A stretch of DNA of 64,000 bases, taken from Alicyclobacillus mali. Lineage in GTDB: Bacteria > Bacillota > Bacilli > Alicyclobacillales > Alicyclobacillaceae. The notes under the pieces are model-generated. The model made no database searches. It was not told the DNA's origin and worked only from the letters and a program-made list of their open reading frames with translations. A program made the position numbers and the translations under genes. The stretch is taken from NCBI RefSeq assembly GCF_017329565.1, contig NZ_JAFMTT010000017.1; one strand, written 5' to 3'. Position 1 is the stretch's first letter, and each line of letters starts with the position of its first letter. Positions 24,406 to 33,114 of this stretch are shown one piece after another.

Positions 24406-24815
24406 GCAACTTCCCGCCTTTGTTCCGATGAAAGACGCGCCCTTCGTGAGGCGCAGGCCGTTAGGTCCATTGTAGCATGGTTTAAATTGCCTGCCCACAA
24501 GCAATACTAGGTGGCGGGATTTGTGGCGCCATGCGACCAAGCGAAGGGCAAACAGGTCCGCCGCTTATCGGCCGGGGTGTGTTTTGCTTATTGAACGTTT
24601 TTCAAAATCGTCATATTGTCAAGCGTGCCGCTCCGCGAAATATGTCGGGCCAAGTGGTATCATCAACTTGGCGATGGAGCGCGCCGCAATGGCCCGCAGA
24701 CTGCGATGCGTGCAATCGTTCCGGTCGGATGGTTTCGTTGTCGATCGTCGTCTGCAAACGGGGGGCGCCGCGGAAGTTTCGCAACAGAAAGGACAGAAGG
24801 GAGACGAAAGCGACG
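24406..24815. other. 410-bp intergenic region upstream of the oxidase operon
   Basis: No convincing gene is seen. On the minus strand, TGC-TACAAT (24474-24469) is an extended -10 that probably serves the UDG-like gene. On the plus strand, TTGTCA at 24616 and AT-rich sequence 18 bases later form a weak promoter candidate for the oxidase genes. The long leader before qoxA may hold regulation, but I see no recognised riboswitch. Confidence 0.4.
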
Positions 24816-25655
24816 ATGAAGCCAAAAGGGCGTCGAGTGGGAGGACTGATTGCGCTCATTGGTTTTACGGTACTCGCACTCACGGGATGCGACAGCCCGA
24901 AGTATTGGCCGGTTCTGAGCCCGCAGGGGCCAGTGGCTCGGAGCGAGTATTATCTCATCATCTATTCGTTCATCTTGATGCTGCTTGTCGTCCTGGCCGT
25001 GTTCATCCTGTTTTTCTGGGTGATCATCAAGTACCGGGCGCGGCCTGACAACGCGGATTACGTGCCGCCGGAGATCGAGGGCAACGCCAAGCTCGAGACC
25101 CTGTGGACCGTGATTCCGATTCTGGTCGTGATCGCCCTCGCCATTCCGACGGTCGCCGTGACGTACAAGCTGGTCTACCCGCCGAAGGTCGAGGCGGCGA
25201 CGGCCAAGGTCGTGGGCAAGTCCATCACCATCGACGTCATTTCGGAACAGTGGAAGTGGGTGTTCAAGTACCCGGCTCAGAACATCGAGACGGTTAACTA
25301 CGTGGACATCCCGGCGGGCGTCCCAGTCAATTTCCAGCTCACCTCGAGCGGGCCGATGAACACGTTCTGGGTGCCTGCGCTCGGCGGCATGGAATTCACG
25401 ATGCCGCACATGGATTTGAGACTGTGGCTTGAAGCCGACCACCCAGGCAGTTATCTCGGGCGCGGTGCGCAGTACAACGGGCGCGGGTTTGCCCATATGA
25501 CGTTCACGGTCAACGCGCTCTCGCCGACGGACTTTGAGAACTGGGTCAAGAGCGTTCAGCAGACCGCGCCGAAGTTGACGCAGCAAGCCGACGCGCAGAT
25601 CAACCAACCTGGTCTCATCGGCAAGCTGACCTTCTCGTCGACGACGCCAGAGTAA
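24816..25655 (+). CDS. qoxA: Menaquinol oxidase aa3-type, subunit II
   Basis: This 279-residue lipoprotein (signal peptide with TVLALTGC) has two membrane helices (about residues 43-70 and 95-118) and a C-terminal cupredoxin domain outside the membrane. The region FWVPALGGMEFTMPHM...YNGRGFAHMTF lacks the cysteine and histidine ligands of CuA, so electrons come from quinol, not cytochrome c. The ATG at 24816 follows AGAAGGGAG at slightly wide spacing. It is the first gene of qoxABCD, followed by ctaA. The enzyme reduces O2 to water and pumps protons. Confidence 0.92.
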   Translation: MKPKGRRVGGLIALIGFTVLALTGCDSPKYWPVLSPQGPVARSEYYLIIYSFILMLLVVLAVFILFFWVIIKYRARPDNADYVPPEIEGNAKLETLWTVIPILVVIALAIPTVAVTYKLVYPPKVEAATAKVVGKSITIDVISEQWKWVFKYPAQNIETVNYVDIPAGVPVNFQLTSSGPMNTFWVPALGGMEFTMPHMDLRLWLEADHPGSYLGRGAQYNGRGFAHMTFTVNALSPTDFENWVKSVQQTAPKLTQQADAQINQPGLIGKLTFSSTTPE

Positions 25656-25699
25656 GCTCGTTCGCAGACGCGAATTCAGGGATGAAAGGGGAAGCGAGC

Positions 25700-27664
25700 A
25701 TGCACGGAGTGGTCAACTGGGCCGTACATTTCTTCATGCTCGACGAAGGTCCGCTCATTTGGCTGTCCGACTTCTTGATCATTTGTGCGTCGCTCGGCAT
25801 CGTGGCGGTCCTCACCAAGTTCCGCTTGTGGAAGTGGCTCTGGGACGAGTGGCTGACGACGGTCGATCACAAGAAGATCGGCATTATGTACATGATTGCG
25901 GCCATCCTGATGCTGTTCCGCGGAGGCACCGACGGCCTCCTGATGCGCGCACAGCTCGCGTGGCCCAACATGCACTTCCTGAGTGCGGATCACTACGATC
26001 AGATCTTCACCACGCATGGCACCATCATGATCCTGTTCATGGCGATGCCGGCCATCATCGGTTTCTTCAACGTGGCCGTGCCGCTGCAGATTGGATGCCG
26101 CGACGTCGCGTTCCCGTATCTGAACGCCATTTCGTTCTGGCTGTTCTTCTTCGCAGCCATGTTGTTCAACCTGTCCTTCGTCGTCGGTGGTTCGCCGGAT
26201 GGCGGTTGGACCAGCTATCCGCCTTACGTCGAGAACCAGTTCGATCCGGGCCCCGGTGAGAACTACTACCTGGTGGCGCTGTCCATCACCGGTATCGGTA
26301 CCATCGCGACCGGTATTAACTTCTTGGTGACCATCCTGCGGATGCGCGCGCCGGGCATGACGTTCATGCGCATGCCGATGTTCACGTGGTCCGTGTTCGT
26401 GACGTCTGTGATCATCCTGTTCGCGTTCCCGGTGCTCGCCGTGGCGCTGGCGCTGTTGCTGATCGATCGCGACTTCGGATCGCACTTCTTCACCGTGAAC
26501 GGCGGCGGTGCGCCGATGCAGTACGTGAACCTGTTCTGGTTCTGGGGTCACCCGGAGGTGTACATCGTCATCTTGCCCATCTTCGGGCTCATGTCCGAGG
26601 TCATCAGCACCTTTTCGCACAAGCGGATTTTCGGGTATTCCGCCATGGTGGTCTCCATGGTGGCCATCGCCATCCTGAGCTTCGTGACCTGGGTGCACCA
26701 CTTCTTCACCATGGGCGCAGGCCCGGGCGTGAACTCCTTCTTCGGCGTCTCGACGATGGCCATCGCCATTCCGACAGGCGTCAAGGTGTTCAACTGGATT
26801 TTCACTATGCACAAAGGGCGGCTGGAGTTTACGACCGCGATGCTGTGGAGCTTGGGTGTCATCCCGAACTTCCTCATCGGCGGTCTGACGGGTGTCATGT
26901 TGGCTGTGCCGCCGGCAGACTACCAGTATCACAACTCGTACTTCCTGATTGCGCACTTCCATTACACGCTCATCGGCGGTACGGTGTTCGGCGTGTTCTC
27001 CGGCCTGTATTACTGGTGGCCGAAGATGTTTGGCGTGTTGCTCAACGAGAAGCTGGGGCGTTGGCACTTCTGGACGTTCATGGTTGGGTTTAACATCTGT
27101 TTCTTCCCGCAGTTCTTCCTCGGTTTCATGGGGATGACGCGGCGGATGTACACGTATCCGGCTGGATACGGCTGGGGTGTCGTCAACCTGATCTCGACCA
27201 TCGGCGCCTTCCTCATGGGCGTGGCGTTCATCATCTTCGTCTACAACATCCTGTGGAGCGCGCGCTACGGCGAGCGCGACACGACGGGCGATCCGTGGGA
27301 TGGCCGCACGCTCGAGTGGGCGACGACTTCGCCTGCGCCGCATTACAACTTCGCCATCATTCCGACGGTCAAGGGCCGCGACGCCTGGTGGCTGATGAAG
27401 CAAAACGGCGAGTCCATCAACGGGCCGAAGGGCGTGCCGTTCCGGCCGATTCACATGCCGAACAATTCGGGCCGTCCGTTCATCATGAGCGCTCTGTTCT
27501 TCATCCTGGGCGCGGGGTTCGTGTTCCAGTGGTGGATCTTGGCCATCGTCGGCTTCGTGGGCGTGCTCATCTGCATGGCGCAGCGCTCGTTCGAGTATGA
27601 CGACTCGCACTACATCCCGGTCGAGGAGATCGAACAGACCGAGGCCGCGGCGGGGAGGTTGTAA
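25700..27664 (+). CDS. qoxB: Menaquinol oxidase aa3-type, subunit I
   Basis: The 654-residue catalytic subunit starts at ATG 25700 behind AAAGGGGA. It has the cross-linked His-Tyr site WGHPEVYIVILP, the CuB histidine pair VTWVHHFFTMGAG, and the heme pocket IAHFHYTLIGG with the two heme histidines. Residues TTHGTIMILFMAMP give the low-spin heme ligand. At least 12 helices precede a hydrophilic tail, and two further hydrophobic segments at the C-terminus are as in QoxB. It binds heme A, which ctaA in the same run helps make. Confidence 0.96.
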   Translation: MHGVVNWAVHFFMLDEGPLIWLSDFLIICASLGIVAVLTKFRLWKWLWDEWLTTVDHKKIGIMYMIAAILMLFRGGTDGLLMRAQLAWPNMHFLSADHYDQIFTTHGTIMILFMAMPAIIGFFNVAVPLQIGCRDVAFPYLNAISFWLFFFAAMLFNLSFVVGGSPDGGWTSYPPYVENQFDPGPGENYYLVALSITGIGTIATGINFLVTILRMRAPGMTFMRMPMFTWSVFVTSVIILFAFPVLAVALALLLIDRDFGSHFFTVNGGGAPMQYVNLFWFWGHPEVYIVILPIFGLMSEVISTFSHKRIFGYSAMVVSMVAIAILSFVTWVHHFFTMGAGPGVNSFFGVSTMAIAIPTGVKVFNWIFTMHKGRLEFTTAMLWSLGVIPNFLIGGLTGVMLAVPPADYQYHNSYFLIAHFHYTLIGGTVFGVFSGLYYWWPKMFGVLLNEKLGRWHFWTFMVGFNICFFPQFFLGFMGMTRRMYTYPAGYGWGVVNLISTIGAFLMGVAFIIFVYNILWSARYGERDTTGDPWDGRTLEWATTSPAPHYNFAIIPTVKGRDAWWLMKQNGESINGPKGVPFRPIHMPNNSGRPFIMSALFFILGAGFVFQWWILAIVGFVGVLICMAQRSFEYDDSHYIPVEEIEQTEAAAGRL

Positions 27665-27667
27665 CGC

Positions 27668-28303
27668 ATGTCGAATGCGAACACGGCGGTTCACGGGGAT
27701 CACCACCCCGTGGACCCCAACGTTCCGCTCGAGTATCACGAGGAAGAAAACAGTCTTCGTGTCACGGGCTTCTGGCTCTTCCTTGGACAGGACATGATCC
27801 TGTTCTCGAGCTTGTTTGCGACGTACATTGTGATGCATGGCCGCGTCGCCGGCGGACCCACATCGCAGCAGCTATTTGACGTCACGGGTTTTACAATTGA
27901 AACCATCGCGCTGTTGTTCTCGTCGTTCACCTGTGGCCTTGCCACATATGAAATGCGGCGAGGTCATCGCAATGCCGTCATTGGCTGGATTCTTGTGACC
28001 ATGGCGCTTGGCCTTGTGTTCTTGGGCTTCGAGGTGAGCGAGTTCATCCACGACGTCGGGATTGGAGCCACGATTCAGCGGAGCGGGTTCCTGTCGGCGT
28101 TTTACATCCTGGTCGGCACACACGGAAGCCACGTCACCGTTGGTTTGTTGTGGGTCACCCTGCTCGTGATTCAGCTCCTGCGCCGCGGTATCACGCCAGC
28201 CACCGCGCGCAAGGTGTTCTTGTGGAGCATTTACTGGCACTTCCTCGACGCCGTCTGGATTTTCATCTTTACGGTCGTATACCTCACCGGGAAGGTGATC
28301 TGA
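27668..28303 (+). CDS. qoxC: Menaquinol oxidase aa3-type, subunit III
   Basis: The 211-residue protein begins three bases after qoxB and has about five hydrophobic segments. GFWLFLGQDMILFSSLFATY, FEVSEFIHDVG and LVGTHGSHVTVGLLW are the expected subunit III motifs, and YWHFLDAVWIFIFTVVYL closes the sequence. Subunit III stabilises the proton-pumping core. The N-terminal 25 residues are hydrophilic and histidine-rich. Confidence 0.95.
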   Translation: MSNANTAVHGDHHPVDPNVPLEYHEEENSLRVTGFWLFLGQDMILFSSLFATYIVMHGRVAGGPTSQQLFDVTGFTIETIALLFSSFTCGLATYEMRRGHRNAVIGWILVTMALGLVFLGFEVSEFIHDVGIGATIQRSGFLSAFYILVGTHGSHVTVGLLWVTLLVIQLLRRGITPATARKVFLWSIYWHFLDAVWIFIFTVVYLTGKVI

Positions 28304-28304
28304 C

Positions 28305-28625
28305 GTGGAAGCCAAGGAGCACAAGTTCCACCGCGAGGAGGGCTTCCCCTGGAAGCACGTCCTCGGCCTGTTTCTATCCCTGTTGCTGACGGCCATTGCC
28401 TTCTGGCTGGCGCTCGCGACGCACCAACCGCCGGCGCTCGTCATCACCATCATCGTCATCCTCGGCGTCGGGCAGCTCTTAGTGCAGCTGTACATGTTCA
28501 TGCACTTCACCGAGAGTGACGATCGCGCCTGGCAGGTCCCGGCCATCTACTTTGGCCTGTTCATCGTGTTTTGCGTCGTGGGAGGATCCATCTGGATCAT
28601 GACCTTTAAATCCATCGTTGCATGA
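28305..28625 (+). CDS. qoxD: Menaquinol oxidase aa3-type, subunit IV
   Basis: The 106-residue protein starts at GTG 28305, one base after the qoxC stop. After a short charged N-terminus it has three hydrophobic segments, with GVGQLLVQLYMFMHFTES in the middle, which matches the cytochrome o/aa3 quinol oxidase subunit IV family. It is an accessory chain of the complex with no cofactor. Its length and position are as in B. subtilis qoxD. Confidence 0.92.
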   Translation: MEAKEHKFHREEGFPWKHVLGLFLSLLLTAIAFWLALATHQPPALVITIIVILGVGQLLVQLYMFMHFTESDDRAWQVPAIYFGLFIVFCVVGGSIWIMTFKSIVA

Positions 28626-28656
28626 CGTTTCGAGGGCCGCGAGGGGGGGGGAGAAG

Positions 28657-29664
28657 ATGATCAGGAGCCGCGGCTTTGGCGTATTCGTGTTCGTCATCGC
28701 CATTCTGTCGGCGGTGCAGAACTTCATCGTGAACGGTATCGGTTTCCTGGACGCGTACACGGGCTCGGCGTTCGGCTGCGGCCACGAGTGGTTTCTGTGC
28801 AATGGACAGTTTCTCCCGAGCCTCCAGGCCCTCGAGAAGTCGCTCAGCATGTTCATCGAGTTCATGCATCGGGTGGGCGTGCCCATCCTCACGATTCTGC
28901 TGCTCGTCTCCGCGGTGGGCGCCTTACTGCGGTACCGGGGATGGCGCGAGATTCAGCTGTTTGTGGCCCTGAGCATCTTCTTCGTCCTCCTCGAGGCGGT
29001 CCTCGGCGGGCTCGCGGTGGTGTACAGTGAGCCGGCCTCGGTGATTGCGACGCATTTCGGCGTGTCGCTTTTGGCCTTTGCCTGCACCGTGCTATTGGCC
29101 ATTTACGTGCGCCGGGCCGAGCGCGTCTACGACGAGTATTTGGCAACGGGCATCAAACTGCCGTTGCGCGATCCGGCCCCGGGCGTCGGCTTTCGCTGGT
29201 TTGCGTGGCTTGGCGTGCCGATTCTCTATCTCGACATGTACATCGGGGCGTACATCTCGTCGAGCGGCGCGGGCGATGCGTTTCGGGGGCTGCCGTTTCC
29301 GGCGGAGTCGGGGATCTACGACTTTCATCACGCGCTTTTGCTGGATTGGGTGCACCGTTCGTTCGCGCTGTTCTTGGTCGTCTGGATGATCGTACTCGTG
29401 GCGTGGACCAACCGGCTCAAAGGGGAGCGCCCGGACTTGTTTCGCGGTGCCCTGTTCGCCCTGGTGTTCGTCGTGCTTCAAGCGTTCTCCGGTCTGTACC
29501 TCATTGCGTCACATGTGAGCATCCAAGCGTTCATGTTGCACGTTTCCATTGTGTCCGGGTTGTTCGTATCGCTCCTGTTTGTAGCGTTTCAGACCGTGCC
29601 TCCGTTTGTACCTGCCGCAAGCCGCAGCGCGGTGGATGTGGGCAGAGAGCGAACGGCGCATTGA
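28657..29664 (+). CDS. ctaA: Heme A synthase
   Basis: The 335-residue protein oxidises heme O to heme A. ATG 28657 follows GGGGGGGAG. Eight hydrophobic segments form two related halves, with the conserved EFMHRVG, ATHFG, VHRSF and MLHVS histidines that bind heme. The cysteine pair CGHEWFLC in the first outer loop, close to the essential Glu of EFMHR, is typical of Gram-positive CtaA. It closes the oxidase operon and is followed by a terminator. No ctaB is in the window. Confidence 0.92.
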   Translation: MIRSRGFGVFVFVIAILSAVQNFIVNGIGFLDAYTGSAFGCGHEWFLCNGQFLPSLQALEKSLSMFIEFMHRVGVPILTILLLVSAVGALLRYRGWREIQLFVALSIFFVLLEAVLGGLAVVYSEPASVIATHFGVSLLAFACTVLLAIYVRRAERVYDEYLATGIKLPLRDPAPGVGFRWFAWLGVPILYLDMYIGAYISSSGAGDAFRGLPFPAESGIYDFHHALLLDWVHRSFALFLVVWMIVLVAWTNRLKGERPDLFRGALFALVFVVLQAFSGLYLIASHVSIQAFMLHVSIVSGLFVSLLFVAFQTVPPFVPAASRSAVDVGRERTAH

Positions 29665-29679
29665 AATGGACAACTCGAG

Positions 29680-29719
29680 GAGCCTGTTGGTCGCCGTTTG
29701 GCGCCGACAGGCTCTTTTT
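29680..29719 (+). terminator. Rho-independent terminator of the qox-ctaA operon
   Basis: GAGCCTGT at 29680-29687 pairs with ACAGGCTC at 29707-29714, with GC-rich sequence in the loop that can add further pairs, and is followed by TTTTT at 29715-29719. Confidence 0.85.
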
Positions 29720-29841
29720 CGCGGTTGAATGGTCAAATGCGGCACTAGCCAAACGCCGGATGAAACCTCTAAACTAGGACATTAGAGCGCACATGCGCAA
29801 CGCAGGTTCAGGTAACACAATGCTGGAGGTGGCTCGGTCGC

Positions 29842-31209
29842 ATGACATCACGTCTCATCCGCCTTGGGTTCGCCGCGCTGGCAGCGGCCGCGTCGCTGGC
29901 GGCCTGCGATCCCGCGGTGCGGGCGGAACGCTCCACGCCACCCGTCGCGGCCGAGTCGCTCATTCCCCGCGAAGACGTGCTGGACGTCAAAAGCGGTTCC
30001 ATCCCCTACGTCGTTGGAGAAGACGCTTCCTCGTGGCCTTCTATTATTTCTCAGGCAGCCGTGGTGATGGACATGGATACGGGCGCCGTGGTCTACGCCA
30101 AAGACCCCAATGCGCCTCATTATCCCGCAAGCATCACGAAGATCATGACGGCGCTTCTCGCTCTGCGGCTTGGGAACTTAAACGACGTGCTGACGGCCTC
30201 GGAAGACGCGGTCAGTCAGCCGCCGGACAAGCTGTACATGCGCGTCGGGGAGAAGGCGACGCTCAAGGAACTCCTCGACGGCCTGCTCATTGATTCTGCC
30301 AACGATGCCGCTGTCGAGATCGCCCAGCAGTACGGCGGGTCCGTGGCGCATTTCGCGGACATGATGAACGCGGAGGCGCGAGCGCTGGGTGCCACGCACA
30401 CGCATTTCGTGAATCCCAGTGGACTCCCGGATCCGCGCCACGTCACCACGGCGTACGACATGGCGTTGATCGCGCGCGCGGCAATGCAAATTCCCGAGTT
30501 TCGCGCCATCGTCGACACGCGCTCGTTCGTCTGGAAGGGGACCGCGTGGCAAGCGACGCTCACAAACCTCAATCGCATGCTCTTCACGTATCCCGGTGCC
30601 ATCGGCGTCAAAACCGGATTTGCGAGTGTGGCCCACGAAACGCTCGTCGTGGCTGCAAAGCGAGCTGGCACGACGTTTCTCGCCGTGCTCATGGACTGCC
30701 CTACCGACGGTGAAATTCGCCAGGACGCCACAAACCTGCTGAATTACGCGTTTGCGCATTACGAGACGCAGCCCATCCTGCCTGCGGGGTATCGGGCGGG
30801 CTTTGTCAGGGCGCGCGACGGACTGGATGCCGTCATCACGTCGGAGCCGGTCCTTGCCACGGTGCCCATCGGTCACCCTCTCGATGTGGAGAAAGTGTTG
30901 CACGAGCAGGCGCCGCTCCCTGCGGCGCCGAAGGGGACGGTGGCGGGGGAACTCGATCTCGTCGATGCGTCGACGGGCGAAAAGCTCGGCGCGGTGCCGC
31001 TGGTGCTCGCGGAGCCATACCAGCCCGTGCCAAAGCCCATTCCATGGGCCAATCTTGCTGCGCGCACCGGCGCGGCAGTGGTCCTGATGGCGGCTCTGGT
31101 GTTTGGGTGGCGTCGGCGCAGACGGTCGCGCCTGTCCGCGCGCGGGCGCGTCGTGCGCGTTCAGCCATGGCAGGAGTCCTGGCAGAGCGCGCGACGAGGC
31201 CGCAGGTAG
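29842..31209 (+). CDS. D-alanyl-D-alanine carboxypeptidase (DacF/DacA-type PBP)
   Basis: The 455-residue peptidase S11 enzyme trims pentapeptides in peptidoglycan. The active-site motifs are SITK (Ser97-Lys100), SAN (152-154) and KTG (256-258). The N-terminus is a signal sequence with a possible lipobox ending at Cys22 (LAAC). After the catalytic domain comes the PBP5-type C-terminal domain, then a membrane helix (about residues 411-427) and an Arg-rich tail, so it is anchored at the C-terminus as in DacA/DacF. Start ATG follows CTGGAGG with normal spacing. Confidence 0.92.
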   Translation: MTSRLIRLGFAALAAAASLAACDPAVRAERSTPPVAAESLIPREDVLDVKSGSIPYVVGEDASSWPSIISQAAVVMDMDTGAVVYAKDPNAPHYPASITKIMTALLALRLGNLNDVLTASEDAVSQPPDKLYMRVGEKATLKELLDGLLIDSANDAAVEIAQQYGGSVAHFADMMNAEARALGATHTHFVNPSGLPDPRHVTTAYDMALIARAAMQIPEFRAIVDTRSFVWKGTAWQATLTNLNRMLFTYPGAIGVKTGFASVAHETLVVAAKRAGTTFLAVLMDCPTDGEIRQDATNLLNYAFAHYETQPILPAGYRAGFVRARDGLDAVITSEPVLATVPIGHPLDVEKVLHEQAPLPAAPKGTVAGELDLVDASTGEKLGAVPLVLAEPYQPVPKPIPWANLAARTGAAVVLMAALVFGWRRRRRSRLSARGRVVRVQPWQESWQSARRGRR

Positions 31210-31216
31210 TAGCTCG

Positions 31217-31852
31217 TCACGGCCGAACGCGCGCGATGGCCACGCCGTCGAACATGGGCAAGAGCGTGCTCACGAGCCGCTCGTCTTCGAACAATCGGCG
31301 GTGAAGTTCCCTGAGCGCCGTGGGCGTCGGACTTGTGGCCGACGGATCCAGCGCGCGATCTCGCCCGAAGGCATTGTCGAAGACCATGAGGCCGCCGGGG
31401 CGCATGAGATCCAGGAGAAGGTCCAGATAGCGCGGGTAACTGGGCTTGTGAGCGTCGACGAATGCGAAATCGAAGCGCGGCTCGTTCGCGCGGAGATGAG
31501 CCAACGTCTCCGCGGCGTCGCCCAGGGCGATCTCGACGCGATCGCCAAGTCCCGCGGCTTCGATGTGTTGCGCGGCGAGTGCCGCGTGCTCGCGGCGAGA
31601 CTCGAGCGTGAGAAGACGGCCGCCGGGGGATAGGCCGCGGGCGATGCAGATGGCGCTGTAGCCAGCGTACGTGCCGATTTCGATTGCGGAGACCGAGCCC
31701 ATGGCCAGCTGCGTGAGCAACCGGCCGAGTGCCAGGGGCACACACATGTCGGGCCACCCGCGCTCCAGAAGGTCGCGCCTGATGGCGTCGCGGGCTGGAT
31801 CGGGCGGCAGAACAGCTTCAAGATACGCGTCGCGATGGCGCGGTTCGGACAA
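31217..31852 (-). CDS. Class I SAM-dependent O-methyltransferase
   Basis: The 211-residue enzyme starts at TTG 31852, seven bases after AAAGGAGGG. It shows the SAM-binding motif VSAIEIGTYAGYSAICIARGL, the acidic ending LLTLES of beta 2, and FDFAFVDAHKPSYPRYLDL, which is the catalytic metal-site region of the catechol/caffeoyl-CoA O-methyltransferase family (PF01596; B. subtilis YrrM). In this family the substrate is often an aromatic or hydroxylated tRNA nucleotide. The actual substrate is not shown here. Confidence 0.88.
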   Translation of the reverse strand: MSEPRHRDAYLEAVLPPDPARDAIRRDLLERGWPDMCVPLALGRLLTQLAMGSVSAIEIGTYAGYSAICIARGLSPGGRLLTLESRREHAALAAQHIEAAGLGDRVEIALGDAAETLAHLRANEPRFDFAFVDAHKPSYPRYLDLLLDLMRPGGLMVFDNAFGRDRALDPSATSPTPTALRELHRRLFEDERLVSTLLPMFDGVAIARVRP

Positions 31853-31948
31853 GCTGAGTCCCTCCTTTGCATACGATGCGAGTGTACGAAGTTTGAAGCG
31901 GACTGTCACGCCTGCGCGAACGCACGTCAATTCTTTGCCGTCTACCAG

Positions 31949-31977
31949 TTGGTGCGGATGCGCTTTCGGATTAGAAT
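31949..31977 (+). promoter_or_regulatory. SigA-type promoter of the NAGPA-domain gene pair
   Basis: TTGGTG at 31949-31954 is followed after 17 bases by TAGAAT at 31972-31977. It lies 82 bp before the ATG at 32059 and is correctly oriented. Confidence 0.5.
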
Positions 31978-32058
31978 GTTGTTGATTGCGCGGTGGGCGC
32001 GGCCCAGGCCGTTGCCCAATCAAAGGCGCCTACGGGCCGAAATGGGTGAATACGCAGA

Positions 32059-33114
32059 ATGGACGAGCGTCGACCAACGCGCACACGTCGGGAGAAGCCG
32101 AAGGGCCCGGAAACGCGGAAGCCGCGCCGGGGTTTGCGCGCGCTCCTGTACGTGGCGTTCACGCTGGTGTTTGGCTACGTGTCCACAGTTCTTTGGGTTT
32201 TTGAGGGTCCATTTACAAATTTAAAGAAGTACATCATTGAAAGTGTGGATCAGACTCGGCACGCGTATCTCTTGCGGCCGATGTCCCTCTACCTGGTGCC
32301 GGAGGCGACCATCAAGAAGTATGCGCTACCGGACAACCTGAGCGGGCCGACCATCCCCATCCAGGACATCCAGCGTCGCGACTTCAGCCACATCAACGAT
32401 CCGACCGTGCAGATGATCACGCTGCACGAGCCGACCTTCACCGCGTTTGTCCTTCTGGTGAAGGACCCGAAGCGCATCCGCGTGGTGGCGACCAAGTACT
32501 TGCACGTGCGCGGCGAGACGGTCATGCAGATGGTGCAGGACTCTCGCGCCATTGCGGGCATCAACGCGGGCGGCTTTGTCGACACCAACTGGCAGGGCAC
32601 GGGCGCCTATCCGCAGGGCATCACCATCACGGACGGGAAGCTCGTCTCCATGACGGGATCGCCCAGTCAGCCGCAGCCGGTGATCGCCTTTACCAAGGAG
32701 GGCCAAATGATTGCGGGCACGTATTCGCTCAATCAGCTGCGCTCGCTCGACGTGTGGCAGTGCGTCGGGTTTGGCCCGGTGCTCGTGGAAAACGGCAAGC
32801 CAACCGTCTCTGCCGAAAACTACGCGGTGAACCCGCGCACAGCCATTGGCCAGACGAAAGACGGGACCGTCATCCTGCTCGTGACGGACGGGCGATACGC
32901 CACGGGGCCCAATGATGTCGGCGCGAGCTTTGCCGACGTCGCGCGGATCATGCTGCAGTTCCACGCGGATATCGCCGCAAATCTGGACGGCGGATCGTCC
33001 GCCACGTTCGTCTACAAAGGGCGCATGTGGAATCGGCCCGTCGACATCCTTGGCGCCCGCGCGGTGGCCACCTCCATCGTGGTGATGCCGGAAGGCGGTG
33101 GAAAGCGTGGCTAA
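32059..33114 (+). CDS. Phosphodiester glycosidase (NAGPA-domain) protein, membrane-anchored
   Basis: The 351-residue protein has a basic N-terminus, one helix at about residues 29-50, and an outer NAGPA domain (PF09992). The motifs AGINAGGF near 170, VGFGPVLVENG, NPRTAIGQTKDG, LVTDGR and LDGGSSATFVYKG are the conserved core. Mammalian and bacterial members cleave GlcNAc-1-phosphodiesters; in Bacillales several are thought to act on wall polymers or exopolysaccharide. A partner gene overlaps its end. The start ATG has no strong SD. Confidence 0.85.
   Translation: MDERRPTRTRREKPKGPETRKPRRGLRALLYVAFTLVFGYVSTVLWVFEGPFTNLKKYIIESVDQTRHAYLLRPMSLYLVPEATIKKYALPDNLSGPTIPIQDIQRRDFSHINDPTVQMITLHEPTFTAFVLLVKDPKRIRVVATKYLHVRGETVMQMVQDSRAIAGINAGGFVDTNWQGTGAYPQGITITDGKLVSMTGSPSQPQPVIAFTKEGQMIAGTYSLNQLRSLDVWQCVGFGPVLVENGKPTVSAENYAVNPRTAIGQTKDGTVILLVTDGRYATGPNDVGASFADVARIMLQFHADIAANLDGGSSATFVYKGRMWNRPVDILGARAVATSIVVMPEGGGKRG

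Noticed and set aside
25676..27838. A 720-codon open frame on the minus strand
   Set aside because: Antisense to qoxB; low-complexity charged sequence from the codon bias of the real gene.
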